A stretch of DNA of 64,000 bases from Staphylococcus equorum (GCF_029024965.1 NZ_CP118982.1:1302001-1366000), one strand, 5' to 3'. Positions 1 to 11,048 are shown, counted from the stretch's first letter. A program made the numbers and translations. Notes: a model not told the origin generated them from the sequence alone.

Positions 1-1
1 T

Positions 2-40
2 TGGGGCCTTAAATCCATTCGATTTATGCCCCAGTTTTTT
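2..40 (+). terminator. Rho-independent terminator of the upstream gene
   Basis: TGGGGC at 2-7 pairs with GCCCCA at 28-33 and is followed by six T at 35-40. It ends a plus-strand gene lying before the window. In staphylococci that gene is usually lepA, but this is inferred from synteny only. Confidence 0.7.
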
Positions 41-85
41 GTTGTGTTCTCACATCTTCAAAAAATGAAAGTAGGTGAACGCAAT

Positions 86-1210
86 ATGGAAGTGAAAAGT
101 GCTTATATCCATATTCCTTTTTGCGTGAGGATTTGTACGTATTGTGATTTCAACAAGTACTTTATACAAAACCAACCAGTTGATACGTATTTAGATTGTT
201 TAATCACTGAAATGCAGCAAAGTGAAGTCAGAAAATTAGAAACAGTTTTTGTTGGAGGCGGTACGCCTACAGCACTTGATTATCAACAACTCAAAAAATT
301 ATTAGTAGCTATTACAGATACTTTTGAAATAAAAGGAGAATTTAGCTTTGAAGCAAACCCCGATGAATTAACAATTGAAAAAGTTCAATTGCTTAAAGAT
401 TATGGTGTTAATAGGTTGTCTATGGGTGTTCAAACATTTAAACCAGAATTATTAGACATACTCGGTAGAACACACAAAACAGAAGATATTTATCAATCGG
501 TTGCTAATGCTCGTCAAGTTGGCATTCCATCTATTAGTTTAGATTTAATGTATCATTTACCGAACCAAACTCTAGAAGATTTTCAAGATAGTCTAGAAAA
601 GGCTTTGTCGATGGATATTGATCATATATCGAGTTACGGTTTGATATTAGAACCCAAAACAAAATTTTATAATATGTATAGAAAAGGCCAATTGAAAGTT
701 CCTAATGAAGATATTGGTGAAGAAATGTACGAATATCTACTAGAAAGAATGGAACAATCAGAGATGCATCAATATGAAATATCTAATTTTGGTAAAGTTG
801 GACATGAATCCGAACACAATAAAGTGTATTGGAAAAATGAAGGCTATTATGGCTTTGGTGCTGGCGCAAGTGGTTATGTAAATGGAGAGCGTTATAATAA
901 TGTAAATCCAGTAAACCATTACATTAAAAAAGTACAAAATAATGAACGCCCCTTATTAGATTCAACATTTCCTACCGAAACAGAGCAAATGGAAGAAGAA
1001 ATGTTTTTAGGCTTACGGATGAATATAGGTGTGGATAAAGACAAGTTTTCACAGAAATTTGGAAAAACATTAGAAGAAGTCTATGGTCAAACTATAGAAG
1101 ACTTAATTCAACGTGAACTTTTAATTGAGCAAAACGGACATATCACAATGACTGAACGTGGAAAAGTCATTGGAAATATTGTCTTTGAAGCATTTTTATT
1201 AAATGTATAA
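86..1210 (+). CDS. hemW: Radical SAM heme chaperone HemW (HemN-like)
   Basis: Oxygen-independent coproporphyrinogen oxidase-like radical SAM protein of 374 residues. The family acts as a heme chaperone rather than a true oxidase. The radical SAM cysteines are C13, C17 and C20 (CxxxCxxC, in PFCVRICTYC), followed by the GGGTPT SAM-binding glycine motif near residue 58 and a C-terminal HemN wing. ATG at 86 is chosen because AGGTGAA sits just upstream and the conserved start of the family (KSAYIHIPFC) begins here; the frame is open further upstream to 26. It sits ahead of the dnaK operon, as in Bacillus. Function is known for the family; the HemW rather than HemN assignment rests on length and motif spacing. 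Confidence 0.93.
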   Translation: MEVKSAYIHIPFCVRICTYCDFNKYFIQNQPVDTYLDCLITEMQQSEVRKLETVFVGGGTPTALDYQQLKKLLVAITDTFEIKGEFSFEANPDELTIEKVQLLKDYGVNRLSMGVQTFKPELLDILGRTHKTEDIYQSVANARQVGIPSISLDLMYHLPNQTLEDFQDSLEKALSMDIDHISSYGLILEPKTKFYNMYRKGQLKVPNEDIGEEMYEYLLERMEQSEMHQYEISNFGKVGHESEHNKVYWKNEGYYGFGAGASGYVNGERYNNVNPVNHYIKKVQNNERPLLDSTFPTETEQMEEEMFLGLRMNIGVDKDKFSQKFGKTLEEVYGQTIEDLIQRELLIEQNGHITMTERGKVIGNIVFEAFLLNV

Positions 1211-1235
1211 AAAAATTAAAATTGAATGCTTTAAC

Positions 1236-1252
1236 ATTGACTTACTTTGACC
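1236..1252 (-). promoter_or_regulatory. Probable CtsR operator of the dnaK operon
   Basis: Read on the minus strand this is GGTCAAA-GTA-AGTCAAT, close to the CtsR heptad repeat RGTCAAANANRGTCAAA. It overlaps candidate -35 hexamers (TTGACT at 1237, TTGACC at 1247) ahead of TATAAT at 1265. CtsR control of the dnaK operon together with HrcA is known in Staphylococcus aureus. The exact promoter spacing is not clear here. Confidence 0.7.
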
Positions 1253-1269
1253 AATTTGATAAATTATAA

Positions 1270-1296
1270 TTAGCACTTGGAACAAAAGAGTGCTAA
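1270..1296 (+). promoter_or_regulatory. CIRCE operator (HrcA binding site)
   Basis: TTAGCACTT, nine bases, GAGTGCTAA. This is the CIRCE inverted repeat (TTAGCACTC-N9-GAGTGCTAA) with one mismatch in the left arm. It starts at the last base of TATAAT and ends 12 bases before the hrcA ATG, so HrcA bound here would block its own operon. Confidence 0.93.
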
Positions 1297-1308
1297 TGAG
1301 GTGAAAAC

Positions 1309-2289
1309 ATGATTAGCGATAGACAATTGAGCATACTTAATGCAATTGTTGAAGATTATGTTGATTTAGGTCATCCAATTGGTTCAAAAACGCTGATTGA
1401 ACGACACAAATTGAATTTTAGTCCTGCAACTATTCGAAACGAGATGAAGCATCTCGAAGACCTTGAATTGATTGAGAAGACACATACTTCATCAGGGCGA
1501 TCACCATCACAGTCAGGCATCAGATATTATGTGAATCAATTATTGCAACAAACATCTCATCAACAGCAAACAAAAATTCAACGTTTGAGTGATTTACTAG
1601 TTGATAATCATTATGACATTTCCTCAGCACTGAGCGAATTTGCAAATGAACTTTCAATTGCATCTCAATATACAACGTTGGTAATGCGTCCAAATCACAA
1701 AAAAGATATAATTAATAACATTCATTTGATTCGAGCAAATGCCTATTTGGTTATAATGGTAGTCGTGTTCACATCCGGTCATGTAGAACATCTGCATTTA
1801 GCATCCGATGTTCCGTTATCTAATGACGAACTAACAAAAATTTCGAATTTTGTTACTGCTAAATATGATGAATGGAATCATCATCGTTTTGAAAATGAGT
1901 TAGATGCTTTTGTTAATTCTGAATTAGAGAAGCATTTTATCAAAGATATGCTAAGTACAATCGAGATTCATTTTGATAATCAAAGTAATGGCATTTTTAT
2001 GGGCGGAAAGGTTAAACTAATTGATGCGTTGAATGAAACGAACGTGTCATCGATTCAACCTATTTTGCAATATATAGAATCGAATAAAATTACACAATTA
2101 CTTGATGATATGTCTAATTCGACAATAAACGTCAAAATTGGACATGAAATAGAATCAAGTTTGAGTGGTATTTCTATCGTCACAAGTCAGTATCACATTG
2201 ACGATAGATTAAAAGGGCAAATTGCGGTTATCGGACCAACAGCAATGAATTATCAGAACGTAATACGATTACTAAATACGATTTGGTAA
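1309..2289 (+). CDS. hrcA: Heat-inducible transcription repressor HrcA
   Basis: Repressor of class I heat-shock genes that binds CIRCE and needs GroEL for activity. It has 326 residues. The N-terminal winged helix (about 1-70) contains the conserved start [19 protein letters not shown] and the [14 protein letters not shown] recognition region, followed by the GAF-like dimerisation core. ATG is preceded by TGAGGTGAAAAC. It is the first gene of hrcA-grpE-dnaK-dnaJ and lies just after its own operator, so it is very likely autoregulated. Confidence 0.97.
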   Translation: MISDRQLSILNAIVEDYVDLGHPIGSKTLIERHKLNFSPATIRNEMKHLEDLELIEKTHTSSGRSPSQSGIRYYVNQLLQQTSHQQQTKIQRLSDLLVDNHYDISSALSEFANELSIASQYTTLVMRPNHKKDIINNIHLIRANAYLVIMVVVFTSGHVEHLHLASDVPLSNDELTKISNFVTAKYDEWNHHRFENELDAFVNSELEKHFIKDMLSTIEIHFDNQSNGIFMGGKVKLIDALNETNVSSIQPILQYIESNKITQLLDDMSNSTINVKIGHEIESSLSGISIVTSQYHIDDRLKGQIAVIGPTAMNYQNVIRLLNTIW

Positions 2290-2315
2290 TTAAGTATTGT
2301 ATTGGAGGGCGGAAA

Positions 2316-2930
2316 ATGACAGAAAAAAATGAATCAGTATTTGATCAAGAAGCAAATGAAGATGTAACAGATAACGAGCAAAATACATCTGCTGTAAATA
2401 CTGATGAAACTACAGATGCATCACAAGATAATCTGCAGGAGGACGATTCACAAGAAACTACTGAAGATGTGGATCCTAAAGATGAAGAAATTCAACAATT
2501 AAAACAAGATGTTCAAGAAAATGAAGAAAAGTATTTAAGATTATACGCAGAGTTTGAAAATTACAAGCGTAGAATCCAAAAAGAAAATCAAACAATGAAA
2601 GCATATAAAGCGCAAGATGTGCTTAATGATATTTTACCAACAATAGATAACATTGAGCGTGCGCTACAAATTGAAGGCGAAAATGAACAATTCCAATCAC
2701 TTAAAAAAGGTGTGGAAATGATTCATGAAAGCTTAATTAATGCATTAAAAGAAAATGGTTTAGAATTAATTGAAACTGAAGGTCATCAATTTGACCCGAA
2801 CGTTCATCAAGCTGTAGTTCAAGATGATAACCCTGATTTTGAATCAGGCGAAATCACTCAAGAGCTACAAAAAGGTTATAAACTAAAAGAACGTGTATTA
2901 AGACCTTCAATGGTTAAAGTAAATCAATAG
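2316..2930 (+). CDS. grpE: Nucleotide exchange factor GrpE
   Basis: ADP/ATP exchange factor for DnaK, 204 residues. The first ~60 residues are very acidic and low-complexity, followed by a long coiled coil ([10 protein letters not shown] through the YKRR region) and the C-terminal beta domain with FDPNVHQAV and [12 protein letters not shown] at 2316 is chosen because GGAGGGCGGAAA precedes it; upstream in-frame codons overlap the end of hrcA and lack a binding site. It is in the heat-shock operon 26 bases after hrcA. Confidence 0.97.
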   Translation: MTEKNESVFDQEANEDVTDNEQNTSAVNTDETTDASQDNLQEDDSQETTEDVDPKDEEIQQLKQDVQENEEKYLRLYAEFENYKRRIQKENQTMKAYKAQDVLNDILPTIDNIERALQIEGENEQFQSLKKGVEMIHESLINALKENGLELIETEGHQFDPNVHQAVVQDDNPDFESGEITQELQKGYKLKERVLRPSMVKVNQ

Positions 2931-2946
2931 GTTTTAATATTGATGA

Positions 2947-4830
<1,884 letters not shown>

Positions 4831-4894
4831 GTATAGTCATTGACTAATTAATTGTTATTAATAGAAAAATATGACACAATTGCTTAGCCAAATT

Positions 4895-4937
4895 AAGTCA
4901 AAGTCAATTGAACATTGGCTTTGACTTTTTCCTTTTT
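4895..4937 (+). terminator. Terminator-like hairpin between dnaK and dnaJ
   Basis: AAGTCAAAG (4895-4903) pairs with CTTTGACTT (4919-4927), and a broken T-run follows. It should reduce read-through so that dnaJ and downstream genes are made at lower level than dnaK. No clear new promoter for dnaJ is visible in the 50 bases after it. Confidence 0.7.
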
Positions 4938-4976
4938 TTAAAATGATTTAATAAAACTGTAAAAGGAGAGATATTA

Positions 4977-6113
4977 GTGGCCAAAAAAGATTATTATGAA
5001 GTCTTAGGTGTCAGCAAAGGCGCTTCTAAAGATGAAATTAAAAAGGCTTATCGTAAATTATCAAAGAAGTATCACCCAGATATTAATCAAGAAGAAGGTT
5101 CTGATGAGAAGTTTAAAGAAATCTCTGAAGCCTATGAAACATTAAGTGATGAAAATAAACGCGCAAATTATGACCAATTTGGACATGATGGTCCTCAAGG
5201 TGGCTTTGGCGGCCAAGGATTCGGTGGCCAAGACTTTAGTGGCTTTGGTGGCGGCGGTTTCGAAGATATATTCAGTTCATTCTTTGGTGGCGGACGTCAA
5301 CAACGTGATCCTAACGCTCCAAGAAAGGGCGATGACTTACAGTATACGATGACAGTTACGTTTGATGAAGCTGTTTTCGGTAGTGAAAAAGAAATTTCGA
5401 TCCGTAAAGATGTGTCTTGTCACACTTGTGATGGTGCAGGTGCTAAACCAGGAACTAAAAAGAAAACTTGTCAATACTGTAGTGGTGCTGGACATGTGTC
5501 TGTAGAACAAAATACAATACTTGGTAGAGTTAGAACTGAAAAAGTTTGTCCAGTATGTAGTGGTTCTGGCCAAGAGTTTGAAGAACCATGTCCAACATGT
5601 AAAGGTAAAGGTACTGAGAATAAAAATGTTAAAATCAGTGTCACAATCCCTGAAGGTGTAGATAATGAACAACAAATTAGATTAGCTGGTGAAGGTGCTC
5701 CTGGAGAAAATGGTGGCCCTCAAGGTGATTTGTATATTGTATTTAGAGTTAAACCTTCAGAAAAATTTGAAAGAGATGGCGATGATATTTATTATTCACT
5801 TGATATTAGTATCGCTCAAGCATCACTAGGTGACGAGGTTAAAGTGCCGACGCTTAATAGTAGCGTGATGTTAACAATTCCAGCAGGTACGCAAACTGGA
5901 AAACAATTCCGTCTAAAAGAAAAAGGAATTAAGAATGTTCATGGCTACGGCTATGGCGACTTATTTATCAATATAAATGTCGTAACACCAAGTAAAATGA
6001 GTGATCGACAAAAAGAATTATTAAGAGAATTTGCCGAAATTGATGGTGAAGAAATTTCTGAACAAGCATCAAATTTTAGAGACAAAGCTAAAAGATTCTT
6101 TAAAGGAGATTAG
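4977..6113 (+). CDS. dnaJ: Chaperone protein DnaJ (Hsp40)
   Basis: Co-chaperone that stimulates DnaK ATPase, 378 residues. The J domain carries HPD at 33-35. A Gly/Phe-rich linker runs from about 70 to 110, and four zinc-binding CxxCxGxG repeats follow ([32 protein letters not shown]). Two C-terminal beta domains complete a type I DnaJ. It starts at GTG behind AAAGGAGAG. Confidence 0.98.
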   Translation: MAKKDYYEVLGVSKGASKDEIKKAYRKLSKKYHPDINQEEGSDEKFKEISEAYETLSDENKRANYDQFGHDGPQGGFGGQGFGGQDFSGFGGGGFEDIFSSFFGGGRQQRDPNAPRKGDDLQYTMTVTFDEAVFGSEKEISIRKDVSCHTCDGAGAKPGTKKKTCQYCSGAGHVSVEQNTILGRVRTEKVCPVCSGSGQEFEEPCPTCKGKGTENKNVKISVTIPEGVDNEQQIRLAGEGAPGENGGPQGDLYIVFRVKPSEKFERDGDDIYYSLDISIAQASLGDEVKVPTLNSSVMLTIPAGTQTGKQFRLKEKGIKNVHGYGYGDLFININVVTPSKMSDRQKELLREFAEIDGEEISEQASNFRDKAKRFFKGD

Positions 6114-6116
6114 AAT

Positions 6117-7055
6117 ATGAATTGGACCGAGATATCAATCATCGCTAATCATGAAGCAACGCCTATAATTACTAATATATTGGAAGATTTTGGTTCAAAT
6201 GGTGTCGTTATAGAGGACTCTCATGACTTAAATCACGACTTTGAGGATAAATATGGCGAGCTATATGCGCTTAATGCTAATGATTATCCTAAGCAAGGGG
6301 TCAGGCTTAAAGCGTATTTCAATGAACTGAAATATACTGAAACGTTTAGAAAAGCGCTTTTCAATGAAATTTCGCAAGTTGAATCTCTAGATAACTCTAG
6401 TTTTAACTACGAAGAGCAAATGCTTCAAGAACAAGATTGGGAAAATGAATGGAAAAATTATTTTCATCCATTTCGTGCATCAAAACAATTTACGATAGTC
6501 CCTAGTTGGGAAACATATCAAAAAGAAGATGATAGTGAATTGTGCATAGAATTGGACCCAGGTATGGCATTCGGTACAGGCGATCATCCTACAACGAGCA
6601 TGTGTTTAAAAGCAATTGAAACTTATGTGGAGCCGAGTGATTCAGTTATAGATGTTGGTACAGGTTCAGGGATATTAAGTATTGCTGCACATCTTTTAGG
6701 TGTTAAACGTATTAAAGCATTAGACGTTGATGAAATGGCAGTGAAAGTTGCTAAAGAAAATTTTATGAAAAATCATTGTGATAAGGCAATTGAAGCAGTT
6801 CCTGGAAATTTACTAACAGAGGAAACTGAAAAATTTGATGTTGTTGTCGCCAATATTTTAGCTCATATTATTGAAGAAATGATCGAAGATGCTTATAACG
6901 TTTTAAATAAAGATGGTTATTTTATAACTTCTGGTATTATAGAAGAAAAACATGAATCTATTGTAAATCATATGAAGCGTAGTGGTTTTGAAATTGTTTC
7001 TATTAATCACGATAACAGTTGGGTTTGTATCGTTGGACAGAAAGTGAGCGAATAA
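6117..7055 (+). CDS. prmA: Ribosomal protein L11 methyltransferase PrmA
   Basis: SAM-dependent methyltransferase that trimethylates ribosomal protein L11, 312 residues. The SAM motif I is [13 protein letters not shown], and the catalytic region has GTGDHPTT and VVANILAHI. It begins three bases after the dnaJ stop, with the binding site AAAGGAG inside the end of dnaJ, so it is translated with the heat-shock operon. Order dnaJ-prmA-rsmE is conserved in Bacillus. Confidence 0.95.
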   Translation: MNWTEISIIANHEATPIITNILEDFGSNGVVIEDSHDLNHDFEDKYGELYALNANDYPKQGVRLKAYFNELKYTETFRKALFNEISQVESLDNSSFNYEEQMLQEQDWENEWKNYFHPFRASKQFTIVPSWETYQKEDDSELCIELDPGMAFGTGDHPTTSMCLKAIETYVEPSDSVIDVGTGSGILSIAAHLLGVKRIKALDVDEMAVKVAKENFMKNHCDKAIEAVPGNLLTEETEKFDVVVANILAHIIEEMIEDAYNVLNKDGYFITSGIIEEKHESIVNHMKRSGFEIVSINHDNSWVCIVGQKVSE

Positions 7056-7057
7056 CA

Positions 7058-7810
7058 ATGCAAAGATACTTTATTGACCAAAACGCTGATGTAAATCAGC
7101 GTTTTTTCATTACTGATAAAGGTGACATACATCATATATCCAATGTGATGCGTCATCAAACTGGTGAAAAAATAATTATTACATTTGTGGATCAGAATGT
7201 TTATAAGTGTGAAATTATCGATATAGCTACTGAAGGTATTGAACTTTCATTAGTAGAAAAAATTGATATTGATACTGAATTACCTCAACATATTACGATT
7301 TGTAGTGGTTTAATTAAAGCTGATAAATATGAGTGGATGCTCCAAAAATCGACAGAGTTAGGCGCAAATCATTTCATAGCTGCTGGTATGAAACGTTCAG
7401 TGGTTAAATTAAATGATAGTAAGATTGATAAAAAATTAGAGCGCTGGCAAAAGATTATTAAAGAAGCAGCTGAACAAAGCTATCGTTTAGCAATACCATC
7501 CATAACTTATGAAGCGAGTTTAAAAGTAGTTTATGATTATATCGATGAATACGATTATGTACTCATCGCTTATGAAAATGCTGCGAAAACTGGTGAAACA
7601 CACAATTTTAAGTCTGTAGTTCGTGAAATGAAATCTGGTGACCATGTATTAGTTATATTTGGGCCAGAAGGTGGTTTATCAGAAGATGAAGTGGCATTGT
7701 TCGATGGTAAGGCGTATCAAATTGGTCTAGGGCCAAGGATTTTAAGAGCAGAAACTGCACCACTTTATGTATTAAGTGCTGTAAGTTTTGAAAAAGATTT
7801 ATTAGATTAA
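7058..7810 (+). CDS. rsmE: 16S rRNA (uracil1498-N3)-methyltransferase RsmE
   Basis: SPOUT-fold methyltransferase of 250 residues modifying U1498 of 16S rRNA. The C-terminal knot carries IFGPEGGLSEDE and LGPRILRAETAPLY. ATG at 7058 lies two bases after the prmA stop and matches the family start MQRYF; the in-frame extension to 7019 is inside prmA. Its first codons contain a strong terminator-like hairpin (separate entry). The gene after it in related genomes, mtaB, is missing here. Confidence 0.94.
   Translation: MQRYFIDQNADVNQRFFITDKGDIHHISNVMRHQTGEKIIITFVDQNVYKCEIIDIATEGIELSLVEKIDIDTELPQHITICSGLIKADKYEWMLQKSTELGANHFIAAGMKRSVVKLNDSKIDKKLERWQKIIKEAAEQSYRLAIPSITYEASLKVVYDYIDEYDYVLIAYENAAKTGETHNFKSVVREMKSGDHVLVIFGPEGGLSEDEVALFDGKAYQIGLGPRILRAETAPLYVLSAVSFEKDLLD
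7081..7107 (+). terminator. Terminator-like hairpin inside the start of rsmE
   Basis: AAACGCTGAT (7081-7090) and ATCAGCGTTT (7095-7104) are a perfect ten-base inverted repeat with a four-base loop, running into T at 7102-7107. It lies in codons 9-17 of rsmE. Whether it stops transcription is unknown; translating ribosomes would normally melt it. Confidence 0.5.
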
Positions 7811-7899
7811 CATTAAAAATTATCATGTATTAAATTATACGATGTCTACATTTCAGTACAAATTTATGCTTTAAATTAAAAAAATGTAAATTTTACTAA
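7811..7899. other. Intergenic stretch after rsmE, no mtaB
   Basis: No ORF and no clear terminator is visible between the rsmE stop and the rpsU promoter. In Bacillus, and as I recall in S. aureus, the methylthiotransferase gene mtaB lies at this place. I see no remnant of it. Confidence 0.5.
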
Positions 7900-7928
7900 T
7901 TGACCACTTTAATCAGATATATTATACT
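7900..7928 (+). promoter_or_regulatory. SigA promoter of rpsU
   Basis: TTGACC (7900-7905), 17-base spacer, TATACT (7923-7928). The -10 lies inside the inverted repeat TTAATCAG-N10-CTGATTAA (7909-7934). Just after the expected start of transcription is a second hairpin, CATGGT-CATA-ACCATG (7937-7952). Confidence 0.85.
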
Positions 7929-7998
7929 GATTAATACATGGTCATAACCATGAAATGATAATAAAGTTTCGTTGATATTTGGAGGGAGGGAAATACAC

Positions 7999-8169
7999 AT
8001 GTCTAAAACAACAGTTAAGAGTAATGAATCACTTGAAGATGCGTTACGTCGTTTCAAACGTACAGTTTCTAAAAGCGGTACAATTCAAGAAGTTCGTAAG
8101 CGTGAATATTACGAAAAACCTAGTGTTAAACGTAAGAAAAAATCAGAAGCTGCGCGTAAACGTAAATAG
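7999..8169 (+). CDS. rpsU: 30S ribosomal protein bS21
   Basis: Small ribosomal subunit protein bS21, 56 residues, strongly basic with the C-terminal [13 protein letters not shown] tail and the conserved [12 protein letters not shown] stretch. ATG is preceded by the very strong site GGAGGGAGGG. The longer in-frame reading from 7972 runs through that site and is rejected. Monocistronic, with its own promoter and terminator. Confidence 0.97.
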   Translation: MSKTTVKSNESLEDALRRFKRTVSKSGTIQEVRKREYYEKPSVKRKKKSEAARKRK

Positions 8170-8260
8170 TATTTACTAACAGTAGCTTGCACGTAAACGA
8201 ATATTCTAATAATTAATTGTGTCGTTGACTCCCTCAACACCAACATTAATTATAAATAGT

Positions 8261-8300
8261 AATAGTCTTAGTTGTTCAACAGCTAAGACTATTATTTTTT
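8261..8300 (+). terminator. Terminator of rpsU
   Basis: AATAGTCTTAG (8261-8271) pairs with CTAAGACTATT (8283-8293), followed by a T-rich run. It lies about 90 bases after the rpsU stop. Confidence 0.85.
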
Positions 8301-8412
8301 TATAAATTCAGGTTCATGATTTGAAAAAATTAATATAATTAACATTTATGCTATAAACGCTATAATCATACATTCATTTCATGTATAATCAAGTTGAGAG
8401 CGAGGTGATAGA

Positions 8413-9123
8413 GTGATTCCTTCGAGTAGTATACATACAATATTTTCAGTCAACTTTGTTGAACAAGGAAATTGGATTGATAATGTTGCAAGCGTTATCG
8501 TCAGTCCGTTTGGAGCTTTAATTTTAACTTGTATTATCTTCCTAGGATTTTTATATCAATTATACTCTAATAAGATAAATATTGTGGGTATCGTTGCCAC
8601 ATTAGCCTTATTAATACTCTTTTTAGGGTTTTTTGTAAAAGGCGATGTCAACTTGTATTCAATCATCTTATTTGGAATCGGTGTCATATTGGTAATAATA
8701 GAACTTTTTGTTGTTGGTGCGATTATCGGTATTATCGGTATGGGGCTAATAATTTTTAGTATTATTACTTTAGGTGACAATTTAATTTATATGATTGCTA
8801 GTGTAGTTGTAGCATTGATATTATCAATCATAGAGTGGGTGATACTAGTGAAAATTTTCAAACGTAAGATACCGTTTTTAGATAAAGTAGTTTTGAAGGA
8901 TTCTACAAATGCAGAGGCAGGCTACACTTCACATGAAGATCGCTCTCATTTAGTTGGTCTTACTGCTACTACGTTAACAGATTTAAGACCAGCAGGAATC
9001 ATTACACTCAACAATGAACGTATCGACGCAGTTTCTGATGGATCATTTATTTTGCGAAATAAAGCAGTAACCATTTTAGAAGTTGAAGGTACTAGAGTTG
9101 TTGTTAGAGAAAACGAATCATAA
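8413..9123 (+). CDS. NfeD family membrane protein (YqeZ-like)
   Basis: Membrane protein of 236 residues with an N-terminal region, about four to five hydrophobic segments between residues 30 and 155, and a C-terminal soluble OB-fold domain (GLTATTLTDLRPAGIITLNNERIDAV type). NfeD proteins pair with flotillins. It starts at GTG behind GCGAGGTGATAGA. It is 12 bases ahead of floA, as yqeZ is ahead of floA in Bacillus, which points to a joint role in membrane microdomains. It lacks the N-terminal ClpP-like protease domain of long NfeD proteins. Confidence 0.88.
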   Translation: MIPSSSIHTIFSVNFVEQGNWIDNVASVIVSPFGALILTCIIFLGFLYQLYSNKINIVGIVATLALLILFLGFFVKGDVNLYSIILFGIGVILVIIELFVVGAIIGIIGMGLIIFSIITLGDNLIYMIASVVVALILSIIEWVILVKIFKRKIPFLDKVVLKDSTNAEAGYTSHEDRSHLVGLTATTLTDLRPAGIITLNNERIDAVSDGSFILRNKAVTILEVEGTRVVVRENES

Positions 9124-9135
9124 AGGAGAGAAAGT

Positions 9136-10119
9136 ATGATCGGATTAGTTGTTATCGTCGTCATAGTAGTAATAGCTTTATTATTACTATTTTCATTTGT
9201 TCCAGTCGGATTATGGATTTCAGCAATAGCTGCTGGTGTTAAAGTAGGTATTGGTACATTAGTTGGTATGAGACTTCGTAGAGTTTCACCACGAAAAGTT
9301 ATCTCACCATTAATTAAGGCACATAAAGCTGGTTTGAATTTAACAACAAACCAACTTGAATCACATTACTTAGCAGGAGGAAACGTTGACCGTGTAGTTG
9401 ATGCTAACATTGCAGCACAAAGAGCGGACATCAACTTACCATTTGAACGTGGCGCAGCTATTGATTTAGCTGGCCGTGATGTATTAGAAGCTGTTCAAAT
9501 GTCTGTTAATCCTAAAGTAATAGAAACTCCATTTATCGCAGGTGTTGCGATGAACGGTATCGAAGTAAAAGCTAAAGCGCGTATTACTGTTCGTGCTAAC
9601 ATCGCTCGTTTAGTAGGTGGTGCTGGTGAAGAAACAATTATTGCACGTGTTGGTGAAGGTATCGTTTCAACAATTGGTTCTAGTGAACACCATACACAAG
9701 TTCTAGAAAATCCAGATAATATTTCTAAAACAGTACTTAGCAAAGGTTTAGATTCTGGTACAGCGTTTGAAATCTTATCAATCGATATTGCTGACGTTGA
9801 TATTAGCAAAAACATTGGTGCAGACTTACAAACTGAACAAGCGCTTGCTGACAAAAACATTGCACAAGCTAAAGCAGAAGAACGTAGAGCAATGGCTGTA
9901 GCTCAAGAACAAGAAATGAAAGCTAAAGTTCAAGAAATGCGTTCTAAAGTTGTTGAAGCAGAAGCAGAAGTTCCACTTGCTATGGCAGAAGCTTTACGTT
10001 CTGGTAACTTAGGCGTTAAGGATTATTATAATCTTAAGAATGTTGAAGCAGATACAGGTATGAGAAATTCAATCAATGAACGTACGAACCAAAAAGATGA
10101 TGAATCACCGGAAAATTAA
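9136..10119 (+). CDS. floA: Flotillin-like protein FloA
   Basis: SPFH-domain membrane scaffold protein of functional membrane microdomains, 327 residues. A single hydrophobic hairpin (about 3-45) anchors it. The SPFH core follows ([24 protein letters not shown] region), then an Ala/Glu-rich coiled coil with EA repeats (about 235-290). The binding site AAAGGAGAG lies just before ATG. Co-transcribed with the NfeD gene and the following hypothetical gene. Confidence 0.96.
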   Translation: MIGLVVIVVIVVIALLLLFSFVPVGLWISAIAAGVKVGIGTLVGMRLRRVSPRKVISPLIKAHKAGLNLTTNQLESHYLAGGNVDRVVDANIAAQRADINLPFERGAAIDLAGRDVLEAVQMSVNPKVIETPFIAGVAMNGIEVKAKARITVRANIARLVGGAGEETIIARVGEGIVSTIGSSEHHTQVLENPDNISKTVLSKGLDSGTAFEILSIDIADVDISKNIGADLQTEQALADKNIAQAKAEERRAMAVAQEQEMKAKVQEMRSKVVEAEAEVPLAMAEALRSGNLGVKDYYNLKNVEADTGMRNSINERTNQKDDESPEN

Positions 10120-10133
10120 TTAGGGGTGATTAA

Positions 10134-10805
10134 ATGAATATAGCTATTATTATCTTTGTAATATCTGTGATTGTTACAATAGTCAGCGCTATTAGCGATA
10201 ATAGCCATAAAGATAGAAAAAACCAAAAACCACCAATAAACAATCAACCTAACCGAAATGGTGAGCAACCTAAAAGAGGCGGTTTCCTAGATGAAATTGG
10301 TAAAGCATTCAAAGAAATAGAACAACAAATGAATGAAGGACCAACGAGGAAAGATATTGAACAGCAACCGCAAAAAACTACAGAACCTGCAAGACCAGTT
10401 GAAACTAGAGCTGAAAAAATGGAATCGCCTAATCCTCAACAATCGACTCGAACAATGCGTACAGACAACGAGACTGAAGCAGAAAAATTAAAACGTTCGC
10501 AAGAGCAAGAAGAGGATAAACTGCAGAAAGAACTTGAAGCAGATTTAATGGGCGAGTTACAAGATGTGCGTACAGAAATAGATCGTGAAAACGAGAAAAA
10601 ACTGAAGAGAACTGAAAGAAGAGCACGTGCTATTATTTCAGATAAATATTTATCTGAGAGAACAAAACGTTTCCGTTTAAAACAGTTAATGGACGCACAG
10701 GCAATTCAGAGTCCAGTTGGTAATGAAAAATACAGGTTTGCAGAAGATGAAGTTGTAAATGGTATTATTTGGTCAGAAGTATTAGAAAGACCCAAAAGAT
10801 TATAG
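10134..10805 (+). CDS. Hypothetical membrane-anchored charged protein
   Basis: 223 residues. One N-terminal hydrophobic segment (about 3-20) is followed by a long hydrophilic, Q/E/K/R-rich region that looks disordered or coiled-coil, ending in a more conserved basic block (ERRARAIISDKYLSERTKRFRLKQL). I do not recognise a domain. Position after floA matches Bacillus yqfB only by place, not by shown similarity. ATG follows TTAGGGGTGATTAA. A role tied to FloA/NfeD is inference from the tight spacing (14 bases). Confidence 0.85.
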   Translation: MNIAIIIFVISVIVTIVSAISDNSHKDRKNQKPPINNQPNRNGEQPKRGGFLDEIGKAFKEIEQQMNEGPTRKDIEQQPQKTTEPARPVETRAEKMESPNPQQSTRTMRTDNETEAEKLKRSQEQEEDKLQKELEADLMGELQDVRTEIDRENEKKLKRTERRARAIISDKYLSERTKRFRLKQLMDAQAIQSPVGNEKYRFAEDEVVNGIIWSEVLERPKRL

Positions 10806-10825
10806 CGCAGTATAGTCTATGAATT

Positions 10826-10872
10826 AAACGCCTTATGGAGTCGATATATAATGACTCTGTAAGGCGTTTTTG
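10826..10872 (+). terminator. Terminator of the nfeD-floA operon
   Basis: AAACGCCTTA (10826-10835) pairs with TAAGGCGTTT (10860-10869), with inner pairing AGTC/GACT, and a T-run follows. Confidence 0.85.
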
Positions 10873-10927
10873 TGTTTCTTTTGCAATAATTTCAATGAGT
10901 AAATAACCATAATAAATTAAACTAATA

Positions 10928-11048
10928 GTTTACGACTAATAAGAATGTAAACATCATGTAAAATTTGATAAATGAGCTTCTATTTAATACACTTTGAAAT
11001 AATATATAGTTAATTCGTGATATAATGATGGTGTAATCATCATTATAT
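10928..11048 (+). promoter_or_regulatory. phoH upstream region: extended -10 inside a palindrome
   Basis: The 290 bases before phoH hold no gene. TGATATAAT (11018-11026) is an extended -10. It overlaps a perfect inverted repeat ATATAATGATG (11020-11030), seven bases, CATCATTATAT (11038-11048). Further up, GTTTAC (10928-10933) and GTAAAC (10947-10952) form a second repeat. The palindrome could be an operator or an RNA hairpin at the 5' end of the phoH transcript. Confidence 0.5.

Noticed and set aside
2175-2210. Inverted repeat CTATCGTC/GACGATAG inside hrcA
   Set aside because: Eight bases with a long loop are expected by chance in a window this size.
5337-5675. 112-codon minus-strand frame inside dnaJ
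   Set aside because: It is Thr/Ser/Phe/Cys-rich, as expected from reading the zinc-finger region backwards.
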